Positions 15,366-26,837 of a DNA stretch of 64,000 nucleotides are shown here, in pieces. The DNA comes from Dolomedes plantarius (Eukaryota > Arthropoda > Arachnida > Araneae > Dolomedidae), in contig OU015497.1 of NCBI GenBank assembly GCA_907164885.2, positions 69,082,429 through 69,146,428 of the forward strand, written 5' to 3'. The position numbers were made by a program, and so were the translations under genes. Positions within the stretch are counted from its first letter, which is position 1, and each line of letters opens with the position of its first letter. The notes under the pieces were generated by a model. The model saw only the letters and a list, made by a program, of their open reading frames with translations, did not search any database and was not told the origin of the DNA.

Positions 15366-15704
15366 TGTATGAGCCAAATGTCATACGTTGCACTGGTCCT
15401 AAATTTGTTGTATTCGAATGGACTGTAGACTAATTATATTAAAACCATTGTCGACCATACGACACACGAATTAATAGTTTTATTTACTTAAACGAATTAC
15501 TAATGTATGAACAAAATCAATACATGAAACATCGACCATACGATGTTCGAGCGAAACAAACTTTTTTATGCAACAAACGATTTCAAACAAATTCTAATAT
15601 CTTTTAGTTTACGATGCCAACATAAGAATTAAAAACTATGATACCTATATTTGTATTCTTTCATGGCGCGTTGGCGATTGCCAACATAGCCATTGGCGTC
15701 AACA
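15366..15704 (-). repeat. 3' LTR of the BEL element
   Basis: On the minus strand it runs TGTTGACGCC...CATACA, with canonical TG...CA ends, and abuts the ACCTC duplication at 15361-15365. Confidence 0.95.
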
Positions 15705-15720
15705 TTCTCCCCAGGTTGAA
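15705..15720 (-). other. Candidate polypurine tract of the BEL element
   Basis: The minus strand reads TTCAACCTGGGGAGAA directly before the 3' LTR. This purine-rich run is the expected plus-strand primer site. Confidence 0.6.
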
Positions 15721-15924
15721 ATATTATATTTCAAAATACATTAAAATACAGTTATTACAATTGAATACATAAAATGAACAATATATTACAAAACAATTTT
15801 GCCTCATATTTTGGCTTAAACAAATTCTAAATGAATACAGATAACTTAAAATGTAAATAATGTTATCAATAATACACGAATATACAAATTAAATATAAAC
15901 TCAAAACATAAACCAACTAAAAAT

Positions 15925-18900
15925 TTACATATTTTGATTAGGTAATACACATAACTTTCTAATACTACGTTTATATATACCGTGGTTTGTTTTCACCACA
16001 GCTACTCTAATTCTATTATCGGATCCTGATATCACTTCTTGAATACGTCCAATCAACCATTTACATGGTGGCAAGTGATCTTCTTTAACTAAAACCATTA
16101 GACCAGGTTGTAAATTTTGTCTTTCAACGTGCGATTTTGTAAATGATTTAAATAACTAATCTGCCATTTTTTCCATATGGCTTGAACAATTTTGGTGGAT
16201 TTTTGCCAATTTGTTAATAAATTGTCTGGTTTGTTCACTATTAGTGGTTCAGGGATTGTATTCAAAATGCGTCCTATCAAAAAATGTGATGGAGTCAAAA
16301 CATCTAAATTATCCACATCTGAGCTCATCGGAATTAACGGTCTGCTGTTTAATGGCCAGTATTTTTGGCGTACTAAATGCAATAAATTATGTGCTCCTAC
16401 ATGCAGATATTTCCTATGGTAGTAATTCATCAAAAATTTTGTAAATTTGTGGTTCGCAGGAAGTAAAATGGGATGTTTTGCATTAAAATTTAAATTCGAT
16501 TTTTCTAACCGTCCTCCAACTCTTAGAATTCCATTGGAATCTAAAAAGGGTTGGAGGTCCTTTACCTTCCCTTTTATAACCCTTTTATCAGCTAAGAGAG
16601 CAGATATCTCCATTTTAAATTCATTTGCCTGTATTTGCCGAATGATAAATTCTGTCGCTGTTTTCTGCTCCTGGGGTAACAGGGGGCCTCTGTACCTGTC
16701 CTCTGGTTTGCTTCTAGTATTTTTCAAAAATCTGAAAATAAAACTAAAAATATATACAATTTTAGAAAAACTATTTGATCTGTCTAAAACTCTATTTAAC
16801 AAATCACTTTCTAAAGTCAATACAAAAGTCAATGAAGGGACCGGCAATTTCTGCAATTCTGGAACCTCCACAGCTGTTGGGCAGGGATTATCCTTTAACG
16901 ACGAAAAGTCATTCAAAAGGAAAGTGGGACCATCCCACCACAGTTTGCTATCTCGAAGAGTTTCAGGATCAACACCTCTAGAAATTATGTCAGCTGGATT
17001 TTCTTCTGAAGTTACATGGTGCCATTGATGAGTCGAAGACAGTTCTTGAATAACTGCGACCCGATTCGCTACAAATGATTTCAAAGTATGTGGTTCGTGT
17101 TGAATCCACGCAAGTACTATTGTCGAATCGGTCCACAAATGAACGCTATTCACAGATATTTTTAACGATGATAGCACTGGGTTCACTAATTTTACTAGTA
17201 ATACTGCTGCACAAAGTTCTAGTCTTGGAATTGTTGTACGCTTCAGAGGCGAGACTCTTGATTTGTTGCAGAGTAACTTCACTGAGACTTCCGATGATGT
17301 GCCCGTGGCTTTGACATAAACTACCGCTCCATAGGCCTTTTCGGAGGCGTCCGAGAATCCGTGTATTTCTAGCTGACAAATACTATCATTCAAAATATAG
17401 CGATCGACATCAATACTTTCAACTACTTGGAGGTTTTTTACAAAATTTTTCCATTCTTGAGCTTCTTTAGCTGAGAGTGGCTCGTCCCAGTCAATCTTTA
17501 AAAGCCATAATTTTTGAATAAATATCTTTGCTCGAACTATAATTGGTCCTAAAAGTCCTAAAGGGTCAAATAATCTAGAAATATGAGATAATATTGATCT
17601 CTTAGTGCACTTTGATGAATATATTGAGGGAGAAACAAAAAATTTAAATTTATCAATTTTTGGATTCCAAATGAGACCTAGTGTCTTTACTGTTTCTCTT
17701 GATTGATCAAAATGATTCTTGATCTTCGAACGGCACTGATTTTAACAGCTCTCTTTCGTTAGAGGACCATTTACAAAGTTTCATTCCACCAGCTTGTAAC
17801 ATTTGTATCAACTGGTTTTGTAACTCCTTAGCACTACTTAAATCATTGCTACCTGTGACTAAGTCATCCATGAAGAAATCAGAGAGAGTCACAGCTGAAG
17901 CAAGAGGAAAATTATCTTTCTCTTCTACTGCAAGTTGTCTCAAAGCTCTTACTGCTAGAAATGGAGCTGAGGCTGTGCCATATGTCACAGTTTTAAGTCT
18001 ATATTCTTGAAAAGACTCTTCAGGAGAATTACGCCAAACTATTCTTTGTAAATCTGAATCATTATTCGTAACTTAAATTTGTCTATACATTTTAGAAATA
18101 TCAGCTGTCAGAGCATATTTATGTAATCTAAATCTTGATGTTATGTCGAAAATATCATCTTGCAACTTTGGGCCTACCATTAGTGTTTGATTTAGAGAAA
18201 TGCCTGTTGATGTATTAGCCGAGGCATCAAATACTACCCTCAATGCAGTTGTCGAACTATCCTTCAAAACAAAATGATGCGGAAGGTAGTTTGTTTTACC
18301 CAACACTTTATTTCTCTCGTAATGTGGAACAAGCTCCATATGACCTAATTTTAAATAAGCGTCCATGAATTCCTTATACATGGTTCTACAATTAGGCAAG
18401 CGTTCTAATCGTTTTTCTGTACTTAGAAAACGCTTAATAGCCATATCCTTTGAATATCCCAAAGATTTAGTACACTCTTTGAAAGGTAATTTTACACAAA
18501 ATCTACCCGATACTCTAGTATAATGTTTTACAAAATGATCTTCACATTGAATTTCTTCCGGTGTTAAAGAACTAACTGAATTCACTTCTTCCAGTTCCCA
18601 AAATTTTTTTAAGTTTTCTTCAATATATTCTGAAGGCTTCAATAATCCACAGAATTGCGTGTTTACAGAACTAACTACTGTTCCACTAGCTACATAACCG
18701 AATACAGTTTCTTGCAATAAAATACCATGCGAAGGTAAACGAAATTGTCCTGACCTTAAAATTTCAAAAAAATACTCTGTTCCGATAAGCAAGTCAATTT
18801 TGGCTGGATTTGTGAATCCTTCATGTGCCAGTTCAATATGCGACGGTAAATTCAAGTCATTTATGTTTATTGGGATAGTCGTAGTAATGTCTGTAATATT

Positions 18901-20481
18901 AGGTACAATTAAACATTCCATACTGGCAGAAAAATTCCTGTTCTTATTTGCAACTTCTATAACTACACTTTTATTTACAGTGACTGATGTATTATTTAAT
19001 GTTGATACGGGAGCGTATATTCTTTCAGCTCTTAAACCCAATTTTTGCAAAAATCTATAAGATAAAAATTGAGCACTTGATCCATTATCCAAAAGGCAAA
19101 TGGCAGGAATAAATTCCCCTAACATATTTTTCACATAAACCCGTGCTGTTTGAAGAAGAATATTTTTCCTTTGAGAGATTAAACAGCTTGAAACTGCTTT
19201 AGCTTCGACTGCTAAATTATGTTGTGGTTTCTCATTTTCGTTTGGGATAAATAAATTTGACGACTCAATTGGCGTGTCAATTGGCGCGTCAATTGGCGCC
19301 GTCGACAGACTTTCTACTCTTTCTCTATGAAGTAGTGTGTTGTGCTTAGCTTTGCATACATTGCACACGTACTTCGAATTGCAATTTACAACTTTATGTT
19401 GCGCACTGAAGCAATTAATACACAAATTATGTTTTTTTACAAAGTCAAATCTTTGCAACGAATTTAGTTTTAAAAATGCAGAACACTTAAATATGCAATG
19501 ATTAAGAGATTTACAGCAAGCACATACTTTATTGTATGATTTCACCATAAGTGATTTCGGTTTTTGGTATTTATCAAAAACTTTCAATTTTGAAGAGACA
19601 CTACGTGATAAATTATCCAACATTTGGCATCTTTTTTCCAAAAATGCAATTAAATCATCCAACTTCGGAACTTCCCTGGAAGTTATATTTAGCTCGTATT
19701 GCTTTCTTGATTCTTTATCGAGTTTAGCCAAAATTATATTTAATAACACAACATCAGATAATTTATTTCTTTCAAGATCCATTGTATTTAGTGCTCTTAA
19801 ATTTTTATTAACTATATCTATCAAACTTCGCAGTTCCTTAGAAGATTCATAAGTTATTTTATCAAATTCTAGTATTTGCCTAACATATACATCAACTAAC
19901 ACGCGTTCGTTTGAATATCTTTCATTTAAAGCTGCGAAAAGCGTTTTAAATGTATCATTAACAGTTTGTAAATTCTTGGCTTCGCCGACTAAAGCCGAAT
20001 GTAAATACTGCAATTTTTGAGTTTCATCTAAATGAGAATTATTGGTAATAATATTATCAAATTGCAGCTTAAAACAACTATATTCTTCTATTTTTCCCGA
20101 AAATTTAGGAATTACAATTTCGGGAAGTCGAATATTAACGCTATTATTTACATCTTTATTACCATTTGAAATAAATGAGCTATTTTGACAGGTAATCAAA
20201 CTATTAATTTTTACCTGTAATGCTTCGATGCGAAATTCCATATCCAAAAATTCTTCTTCAATATCCGATATACCTTCTTCGGGATCAACTTTCTCGAAAA
20301 ACTGTATTCGAATGTAATCCAAACTTGATTGATACTTCAATAAATTTTCTAATTTTATTTTTAACTCAGCAGCTAAAATATCCGATGGGGCTTTTACCTC
20401 CTTTTCTTTTAAGTATGTCTCTATTTTAGTAATCTGAGCCTTCAATGTCGATTTTTGTCGATTTAGAACAATGAGTGCCAT
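15925..20481 (-). pseudogene. BEL/Pao gag-pol polyprotein pseudogene
   Basis: The ATG at 20481 gives MALIVLNRQKSTLK; the frame open further upstream has only a TTG. The first frame carries gag, Cys/His knuckles (CACCKSLNHCIFKC; CINCFSAQHKVVNC; CNVCKAKHNTLLH), the protease motif LLDNGSSAQFLS (about 19080) and the start of RT (RVVFDASANTSTG, LTADISKMYRQI). Lesions in reading order are: a TAA at about 18074 where a Leu codon is expected, one extra T near 17715 shifting frame, a missing integrase core, and a frameshift near 16130. RT continues with FFMDDLVTGS (about 17870), RNase H with GFSDASEKAYGAVVY and LWTDSTIVLAWI. The integrase finger (HRKYLHVGAHNLLHLVRQKYW) then joins in frame, at about 16355, the C-terminal motif TPSHFLIGR. 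The natural end is about 15925, in the VKEDHLPPCKW...KLCVLP frame. Confidence 0.9.
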
Positions 20482-20486
20482 TTTTT

Positions 20487-20504
20487 CTCCGGCTACGTGG
20501 ACCA
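20487..20504 (-). other. Primer-binding site of the BEL element
   Basis: Two bases inside the 5' LTR the minus strand reads TGGTCCACGTAGCCGGAG. TGG is the complement of a tRNA CCA end, so this is where a host tRNA would prime minus-strand DNA synthesis. The tRNA species was not determined. Confidence 0.75.
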
Positions 20505-20506
20505 AC

Positions 20507-20845
20507 TATATGAGCCAAATGTCATACGTTGCACTGGTCCTAAATTTGTTGTATTCGAATGGACTGTAGACTAATTATATTAAAACCATTGTCGACCATA
20601 CGACACACGAATTAATAGTTTTATTTACTTAAACGAATTACTAATGTATGAACAAAATCAATACATGAAACATCGACCATACGATGTTCGAGCGAAACAA
20701 ACTTTTTTATGCAACAAACGATTTCAAACAAATTCTAATATCTTTTAGTTTACGATGCCAACATAAGAATTAAAAACTATGATACCTATATTTGTATTCT
20801 TTCATGGCGCGTTGGCGATTGCCAACATAGCCATTGGCGTCAACA
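20507..20845 (-). repeat. 5' LTR of the BEL element
   Basis: Read on the minus strand it begins TGTTGACGCCAATGG and ends ...CTCATATA. It has the same length as the 3' LTR and the same sequence apart from one base near this inner end (CATATA here, CATACA in the 3' LTR). Confidence 0.95.
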
Positions 20846-20850
20846 ACCTC

Positions 20851-22125
20851 AACTGCCTTTGATATGTTGTTGATTGTAATCAGGCATATAGACTGCTAAC
20901 AACTTTCGCCTTGCAAATATTTGTATTCATATGTATGTGTTATTAAAAATGTGTTAGTAAAATTGGGGCGTCAAAGTATGAGACGTTTGTTTGCGCTCAA
21001 CTTCACGTCAGTAGTATGCAACTAATCAGCCTGCTTGATGTAGTTCAGTCGCCGAGTTTATAAGGACAGCGTTTCAAGGAAACGCCAGTACGTATAACTT
21101 CTTCCCTTTATTTTCTTTGTGCACTTGACTCAGAAACCGCGATCATGTATTTTTACTTAACATTTGCTATTTGTTAAGCATCATTAAGTTGTTATGTTTG
21201 TGAACATGCCTGTCTTTAATTCGGGCTAGTTAGATCCACTTACCTCCTTCCAAACATGCGTGATTCCTGCTAAAAATAAGTGATTCGGTCGACACCGCTG
21301 AACACGTAATATTTCACACATTGCTTAGGCATTCTATGAAATGAACAAAGGGAAACTGACAAGTATAAAATAATCCCGCCAGTGTCGTTTTTATTGTGAT
21401 GGGTCGAAGGACGTAACTTTCAACGGTTGCCTCAACCGGAGTACATTGAGTACTTCCACCATTTGCAGTCTAGTCATTATTCAGCAGTGATACGAGATTC
21501 ATTTTGCACAGAAAACGCTTGCCTACACTTGCCCATTATGAAAATTGAGGTGCAAGATGTAATGTCCGAGAAAGAATCACCGCATGTTGAAATGCAAAGA
21601 CTATTCTTCAAAAGCTATCTAAAGTGCGAGCCAATGCTGATAAAAACCGAGTTTTTCTGACGAAACACTTACCAAAATTTGCCAAAATTGAAAAATGATA
21701 AGACGAATAATGAAAAGGAACCACGGGTCTATTGGCTGCTAACTCGCTAGGATGTAGTAGTGGAAGAAAACAAAAGTGAAGTGTTTTATCCTGTTAAAGA
21801 AGGTGTGGGTGCAATCCGTCATGAACTCAGGGTTCTTTAACGTACTTCATGAGGATCATCTAACAATTATTGTCCGAGGATACTTTGACAGTATGTTGAA
21901 AAAATGTCACCCAAGTACAAGATCCTGAACTCTACTTAGAGAGATCTGCTAGATATTGAACTCTACATCCACCTTTGTGAACCATGCCAGAAAAAAACAA
22001 AATGTTATTTAAATAAGGTGTGGGAAAGCCTATGTTTTTTTCTGATTTCAATCCTCTTTGCCAGGTGGATCTCGCTAAATTAAGCCCCAACCTAAGAGGT
22101 AATAAACGTTTATAATTTTCTATCA
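20851..22125. other. Host flank, unclassified
   Basis: The first 250 bases are more GC-rich. They hold a TATA-like TTTATAAGG (21057) followed by a perfect 7-bp-arm palindrome, GCGTTTCAAGGAAACGC (21069-21085). An 77-codon frame at 21427-21660 ends KCEPMLIKTEFF but has no recognisable domain. No gene is called. Confidence 0.4.
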
Positions 22126-22129
22126 AGAT

Positions 22130-23470
22130 CATCTCTCTAATTTTTGTCGTTCTCAAATCTCTGTCATCAAAGACAACGGAAAAAAGTATAAAATTTGGAT
22201 CTGGTTGAATACTGAAATACGGGACGAAAAAAATTAAAATGAACATGACAAAATATTTTCTTCTGCATCCTTATGGGCCACTGGGCGTATTGCAATATCT
22301 GTCATCGATGAGAGGTGGCTTTGACTCACGCCATCGGTTGGAAACGGTCATGAATGTGACAGATAACTAATTGTACGGACGTGGATCGTCTTTGACTTAT
22401 TTACGGTGCATGGAGCATCATCCATTGTACAGTCCGAACAACAACAGATAATTTTGGAATTGAGTGATGAGCAACCATAGGCAATACTGTACGACTTCGA
22501 AGATCGTTTATGACAAGAATCGCTACTCACAAAGTCAGAGTAGCGTCAAAAGGGCAAATCAGGACATGGGAATATGTTTGATATTTCGATGCATGTTGAA
22601 TAAACTGACCGGTTGAATGAGGGAAGGTGTTTCGTCCAACTTGTGATGAACAGGGCCTTTAATTCTGGGATTAAGGGAATATATGAAGTTATCTTTAAAT
22701 ATAAAGTGAATCTCACAGCATCTTCACTACCTCAAGGCGTATTACAAGACATACGGAATGGGGTGCAACAGAAAAAAATAATGGAAAACGTTTAAGAAAT
22801 GTAAAAAGAAGGAACAGATCACCCCCATTTAAATATCCAGAGACCTACGCACAAAATATAGATGATATTGTAGTCCAAGATGGAATTAAACAAAGTGAGG
22901 GAGAGGACATGATTACCAAAGAGGCTTCCATTTCTGCTACCTGCTTTGTCTGTTAAAAGGGAACCATTGGTTCCTATATATGCTTAAAATATCACCGCGA
23001 TATTCGTATCATCTCAGGGCATGACTTTAAACACGATAGATATGATAAAATGTAAGGTAATGGGGATATTTTTTACACTATTTTCTTCGATATTGAGAAT
23101 GCTGTCAAAAGTAAATTTGCATATAAATTGAATCTTGAAATAGAGGGCAAACAATTTAAAATGAGTCTGTCAAAATATCTCCTCCTGCATCCTTAGGGAA
23201 CCAATGTGCGAATTCCGATTTCTGACGTCAACGAGGGATAGTTTTGACTCATGCAATCTGTTGGGACACGGTTATGAATGTGACAGATGACGAATTTTAT
23301 AGACTTGGAATTACTCATGAAATTTTGAACCGATTTTATTTCAGATCCCACTATATGTCCAAAGGTCTTACTTGTTGAAAACGTTCCTGACAACGAAATA
23401 ACTCTTCGACCTGCTATTGTCGCTCAACCCACAAGATGACGCCAATAATTCGCGAGGTGTATCGACAAAA
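22130..23470. repeat. Two diverged direct copies about 924 bp apart
   Basis: Copy A (about 22190-22560) and copy B (about 23100-23470) share TGCATCCTTA-GG, TTTTGACTCA-GC, TTGG-A-ACGGT-ATGAATGTGACAGATRAC and a trailing GTCGCT/AGTCAGAGTAGCG-like block in the same order. TGAATGTGAC is at 22351 in A and at 23275 in B. Neither copy is open for any length. It may be a decayed duplicated gene or an unknown element. Confidence 0.6.
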
Positions 23471-23479
23471 CCCAGCGCC

Positions 23480-25311
23480 AAATTGGGAACTATGCTTGTG
23501 TTAAAAAGACAATTAAATGTAATTTAAAATACTATACTAGCGTTTCTTCTTGCAAAAAGAAGATCAATACTGGTCTTACTTTATTGTTTATTTAGCAAGA
23601 AATTCTTGTACTTTATTCTGAATTTCTTCTTTCATTTTTATATATTTCTTCTCAATAAAGGCATTTTCATGATCTCTTTTTTTTACTTTGCCAAAATATT
23701 ACATGTTATTCTTTATAGTGCCTTGGCAAATTATATAGAATATTAAAATAACACAGATATTTCATACTTCGCCTAAGAACGATGCGCATTCTATAGATTA
23801 CCTAGGCATTCTACAGAATGACTGCATTTCACACGTTGCCGGTAACATATATACCACATACATACGTATATATAATACACGTAGGTTTTTTTAATACACG
23901 TAAACCTCTTAAAGAAAGAGAATATTAAGAATGGAATAAATATGAGTTCTTTCTAACTTGCATTACGTAACATTTGAAAAGATATTACAGACTTTATTTC
24001 AATCGATGAAAACGCTGGAGTTTTCATTTAGGATACCGCTCGAGAAGCAGAAGCATCATTAGCATTTTGTTCCAATATGAATGTGAAATAAACTTGACAG
24101 GAGTTGTACAGATGAAATAATCTTAATTTACATTTGGCAAAATCATGCTCACTTGTGCATCATTTATATTAAAAAGTAAATGTTGGTAGTATGAAGTTTT
24201 CTGAATGAATGAGAATTTACTGGGGGTTTGATGCTTTAAAGAGACGGATGTAATGTTTACGCATTAATATTGTTTCTCATGATCACCAAACTATTGAACG
24301 AATGGAAATAGCAGTTCATCTGTATGCATCTACAATAATAATTTGAAAGTAATATTAAATTTAGTTACCTGGTTAATTCCAGGGCTACCGGAAGTTAGAT
24401 CTGTAAATTCAAAGTAAGAAAAGGAAAAGTTAATTCTCCATTTGATTGACCCGTACAGGGCCGTGTTTACCCCTAAGAAAAATAGGCCTAAGGCCTTGCT
24501 TAAAAGAGGAACTTACGCATGAGTACTTGTCATTACTGTCATAATGACAGAAGCACTAAACTCGTACCTGTTTGGCGAGATTTTGGCAAAATTTCGATCC
24601 GGAACCCCAATTTTTTCCGCACCAGGAAAAAGCACTCCCCCACAATTATCGGTTTGTCATTGTACTTTAATTTGGATTGTTCTAACCTTCTTTTTCGATG
24701 TTCAACTGAGAGGATATATATCACCGTAAGCCACATAACGAAATTGAAATGTATCTGCAAATCTGACTGTTTTTAAGCTTCTTATTGATTTTTTTCATCG
24801 AAAACAAATTTATATCCACATTTCCATAGGTCGGAATAATTTTAAGATTGTTTTTAACATTACCAATGAGCAATTTCGAAGGAATGCTTATATTTTCAGC
24901 AATGGAACTTCAAAACAAATTATTGAGCTGTGTGCTCTTTCGAAAGAAAAGTTGAATTTGATGGCAACTATATACAAATAAAATGAATATATTCTTAAAA
25001 TCATTTGTTATGAGGATACTATTATTAAGTTAAAAGACGTCAAAACGAGAAAAAAAAATTATTTTCTTAAAATTATATAATAGATTTTTTGTCCAGTATA
25101 TATATTTTTTGTTATCTCAAACAAATATTATAACTACTTGATAAAGTGATCTTTTTTAACAAATATCACCCTTATATTTGTTTAAGACGAGTCTCTACCT
25201 TCATTTATATACCTAGGACTCGAAAAGATCTAGATGCAGCCTTGGACAAGTACAAATTCAGGATATCACAAAGTACGAAATGAAAAGTAAATTACATCAT
25301 GGTATCCCTAT

Positions 25312-25312
<1 letters not shown>
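23480..25312. other. Non-coding DNA
   Basis: No gene or repeat structure could be supported. A short frame at 24519-24776 has no similarity that I recognise. Confidence 0.5.

Positions 25313-25369
<57 letters not shown>
25313..25369. repeat. (TA)n microsatellite
   Basis: About 28 uninterrupted TA units. Confidence 0.97.
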
Positions 25370-25373
<4 letters not shown>

Positions 25374-26005
25374 AACTGAGGCATTGTATTAAAATTTCAC
25401 TAGAAATTTGATAGAACTCATTAAGTACATGCAAAATCCAGAATTACGAAACTTCATTATACATTGCGAAAAGTTCTTTACTATCTGTAATCTAGAATGA
25501 TGTCTGAAATAGAGATGTGAAAAGTTTATATCCTGCGCCAAATTAAAAAACCGAAGAAACAATTTGCATCATCTCAGAACCCCTGAATTCCTTGACAAAA
25601 TCTTTAAGAATTTAAAACTTCATCTAAAGTATTCCCTTTGTAGTTTAGGAGATATTTACTTACATCTAAAAGTTCTCAGATTTACTAGGAGTTGTATGAA
25701 AATTGGATACAACATCTCCGGATAATTACGGAAACAGTTGATTGCATGGATGGAACAGTAAAATTATTGGAGAGTACGTGGCATTAGCTTTCAACAGAGT
25801 TAAGGAAGGCAAAATTTCTAAGTAGAATGCGTTTAGGTGGAATAAATTGGTGGATGAGATAATATTAAACATTAAAATATATTGTATTTGGTTATAAATC
25901 AAAGTCTATTAGCTTCATATTATGACATATAAGATTCGCTAAAGAAAATATCTAAAAATAAATAGATTATAAAACAGGAGAAAAGTTAGTAGTGTAGGAT
26001 CAAAA
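25370..26005. other. AT-rich spacer
   Basis: Nothing was recognised. Confidence 0.6.
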
Positions 26006-26220
26006 CTAGAAATCCCCACTGGATCACTTTTTTTGGCAAAGAGCAAAAAACTTTATCTAAAGCAGTTTTGGATATATAAATTTGAATTTACCTTTAGAAA
26101 AATCTCCACGTTATTTTTTATTAGTTGGCTATTTTCCCAAAAAATGGTTGCTTTTACCTGATTGGAATAGAATCAGAGAATAGCTATAACTCAAATATGA
26201 GAAAACATGGACATTGCTAG
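26006..26220. mobile_element. CTAG-ended MITE, copy 1 (215 bp)
   Basis: It starts CTAGAAATCCCCACTGGATC and ends GAAAACATGGACATTGCTAG. The two ends are imperfect inverses (CTAGCAATCTCCAT in the next copy is the complement of ATGGACATTGCTAG). The interior has TCCACGTTATTTTTTATTAG and GGCTATTTTCCCAAAAAATG, both shared with copies 2 and 3. Non-coding. Confidence 0.65.
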
Positions 26221-26230
26221 TTATGAAAAA

Positions 26231-26490
26231 CTAGCAATCTCCATCAGATCACTTTATTTCGGTAAAGGGTAAAAAACTATACAGAAAACAGTTTTGAAGA
26301 TATAAAGTTGAATTTACCTTTAGAAATTACCTTTTGAAGATAGTTCAATTTACCTTTTTAAGATATAAAGTTGAATTTACCTTTAAAATCTCCACGTTAT
26401 TTTTATTAGTTGGTCATTTTCCCAAAAAATGATTGCTTTTAAATGATAGGAATACAATAAGAAAATATCTGTAACTCAAATTTTAATTAA
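26231..26490. mobile_element. CTAG-ended MITE, copy 2, with internal duplication
   Basis: It begins CTAGCAATCTCCATCAGATC ten bases after copy 1 and shares the same interior. A segment of about 70 bp (GATATAAAGTTGAATTTACC) occurs twice, at about 26317 and 26366. The distal end diverges after GTAACTCAAATTTT (26482), so the far terminus is lost. Confidence 0.6.
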
Positions 26491-26499
26491 TCCTAAACC

Positions 26500-26837
26500 A
26501 TTCAACTAGTCCTTTATTTTGATATATATGAAGTACAATAGCAAGGCAATATCTGTTATTTCGTATATTAAACGTTACAAATAAACACAGTATGGTATAA
26601 TTATTGCGTTTAAAATATTGAACTATTTCTATAGTTTAGTGTTTTGCATCATTTCCTATTTTTCTTGAATAACCATGTATATCACTTTCACATGTACACA
26701 AAAAAATCTATTGATTAATTCTATTTTTATCTATCATCAAGTGTAAATCCATTAAAGATAGATAACAATTTAGTTAATAAGTAAACAAAAAATATATAAG
26801 TAAACAGATTAGAAATTAGCGAAAAATTATTTCTTTA
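26500..26837. other. AT-rich spacer
   Basis: It contains TTGAATAACCATGTATATCA at 26663, one half of a direct repeat whose partner is at 29026. Otherwise nothing was recognised. Confidence 0.5.

Larger units (their letters stand above)
15366..20845 (-). mobile_element. BEL/Pao LTR retrotransposon, recent insertion, integrase-deleted
   Basis: Two 339-bp LTRs bracket a minus-strand gag-pol, and the 5-bp target duplication ACCTC lies at 15361-15365 and 20846-20850. The element is 5,480 bp, short for a BEL element because the integrase core is gone. Domain order on the minus strand is gag (DUF1759 type), Cys/His knuckles, aspartic protease (DUF1758 type), reverse transcriptase, RNase H, the integrase zinc-binding N-terminus, then the integrase C-terminal DUF5641-type segment. 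That order is diagnostic of BEL/Pao. Since the LTRs differ at only one position by eye, integration is recent even though the coding region is defective. Confidence 0.93.

Noticed and set aside
16192..17028. Plus-strand frames at 16192-16444, 16447-17028 and 18800-19852
   Set aside because: They are antisense shadows of the BEL/Pao pol and gag frames on the minus strand.
21427..21660. 77-codon open frame ending in a KCEPMLIKTEFF-like stretch
   Set aside because: Short, isolated, no domain, splice or promoter support; mentioned only in the gap description.
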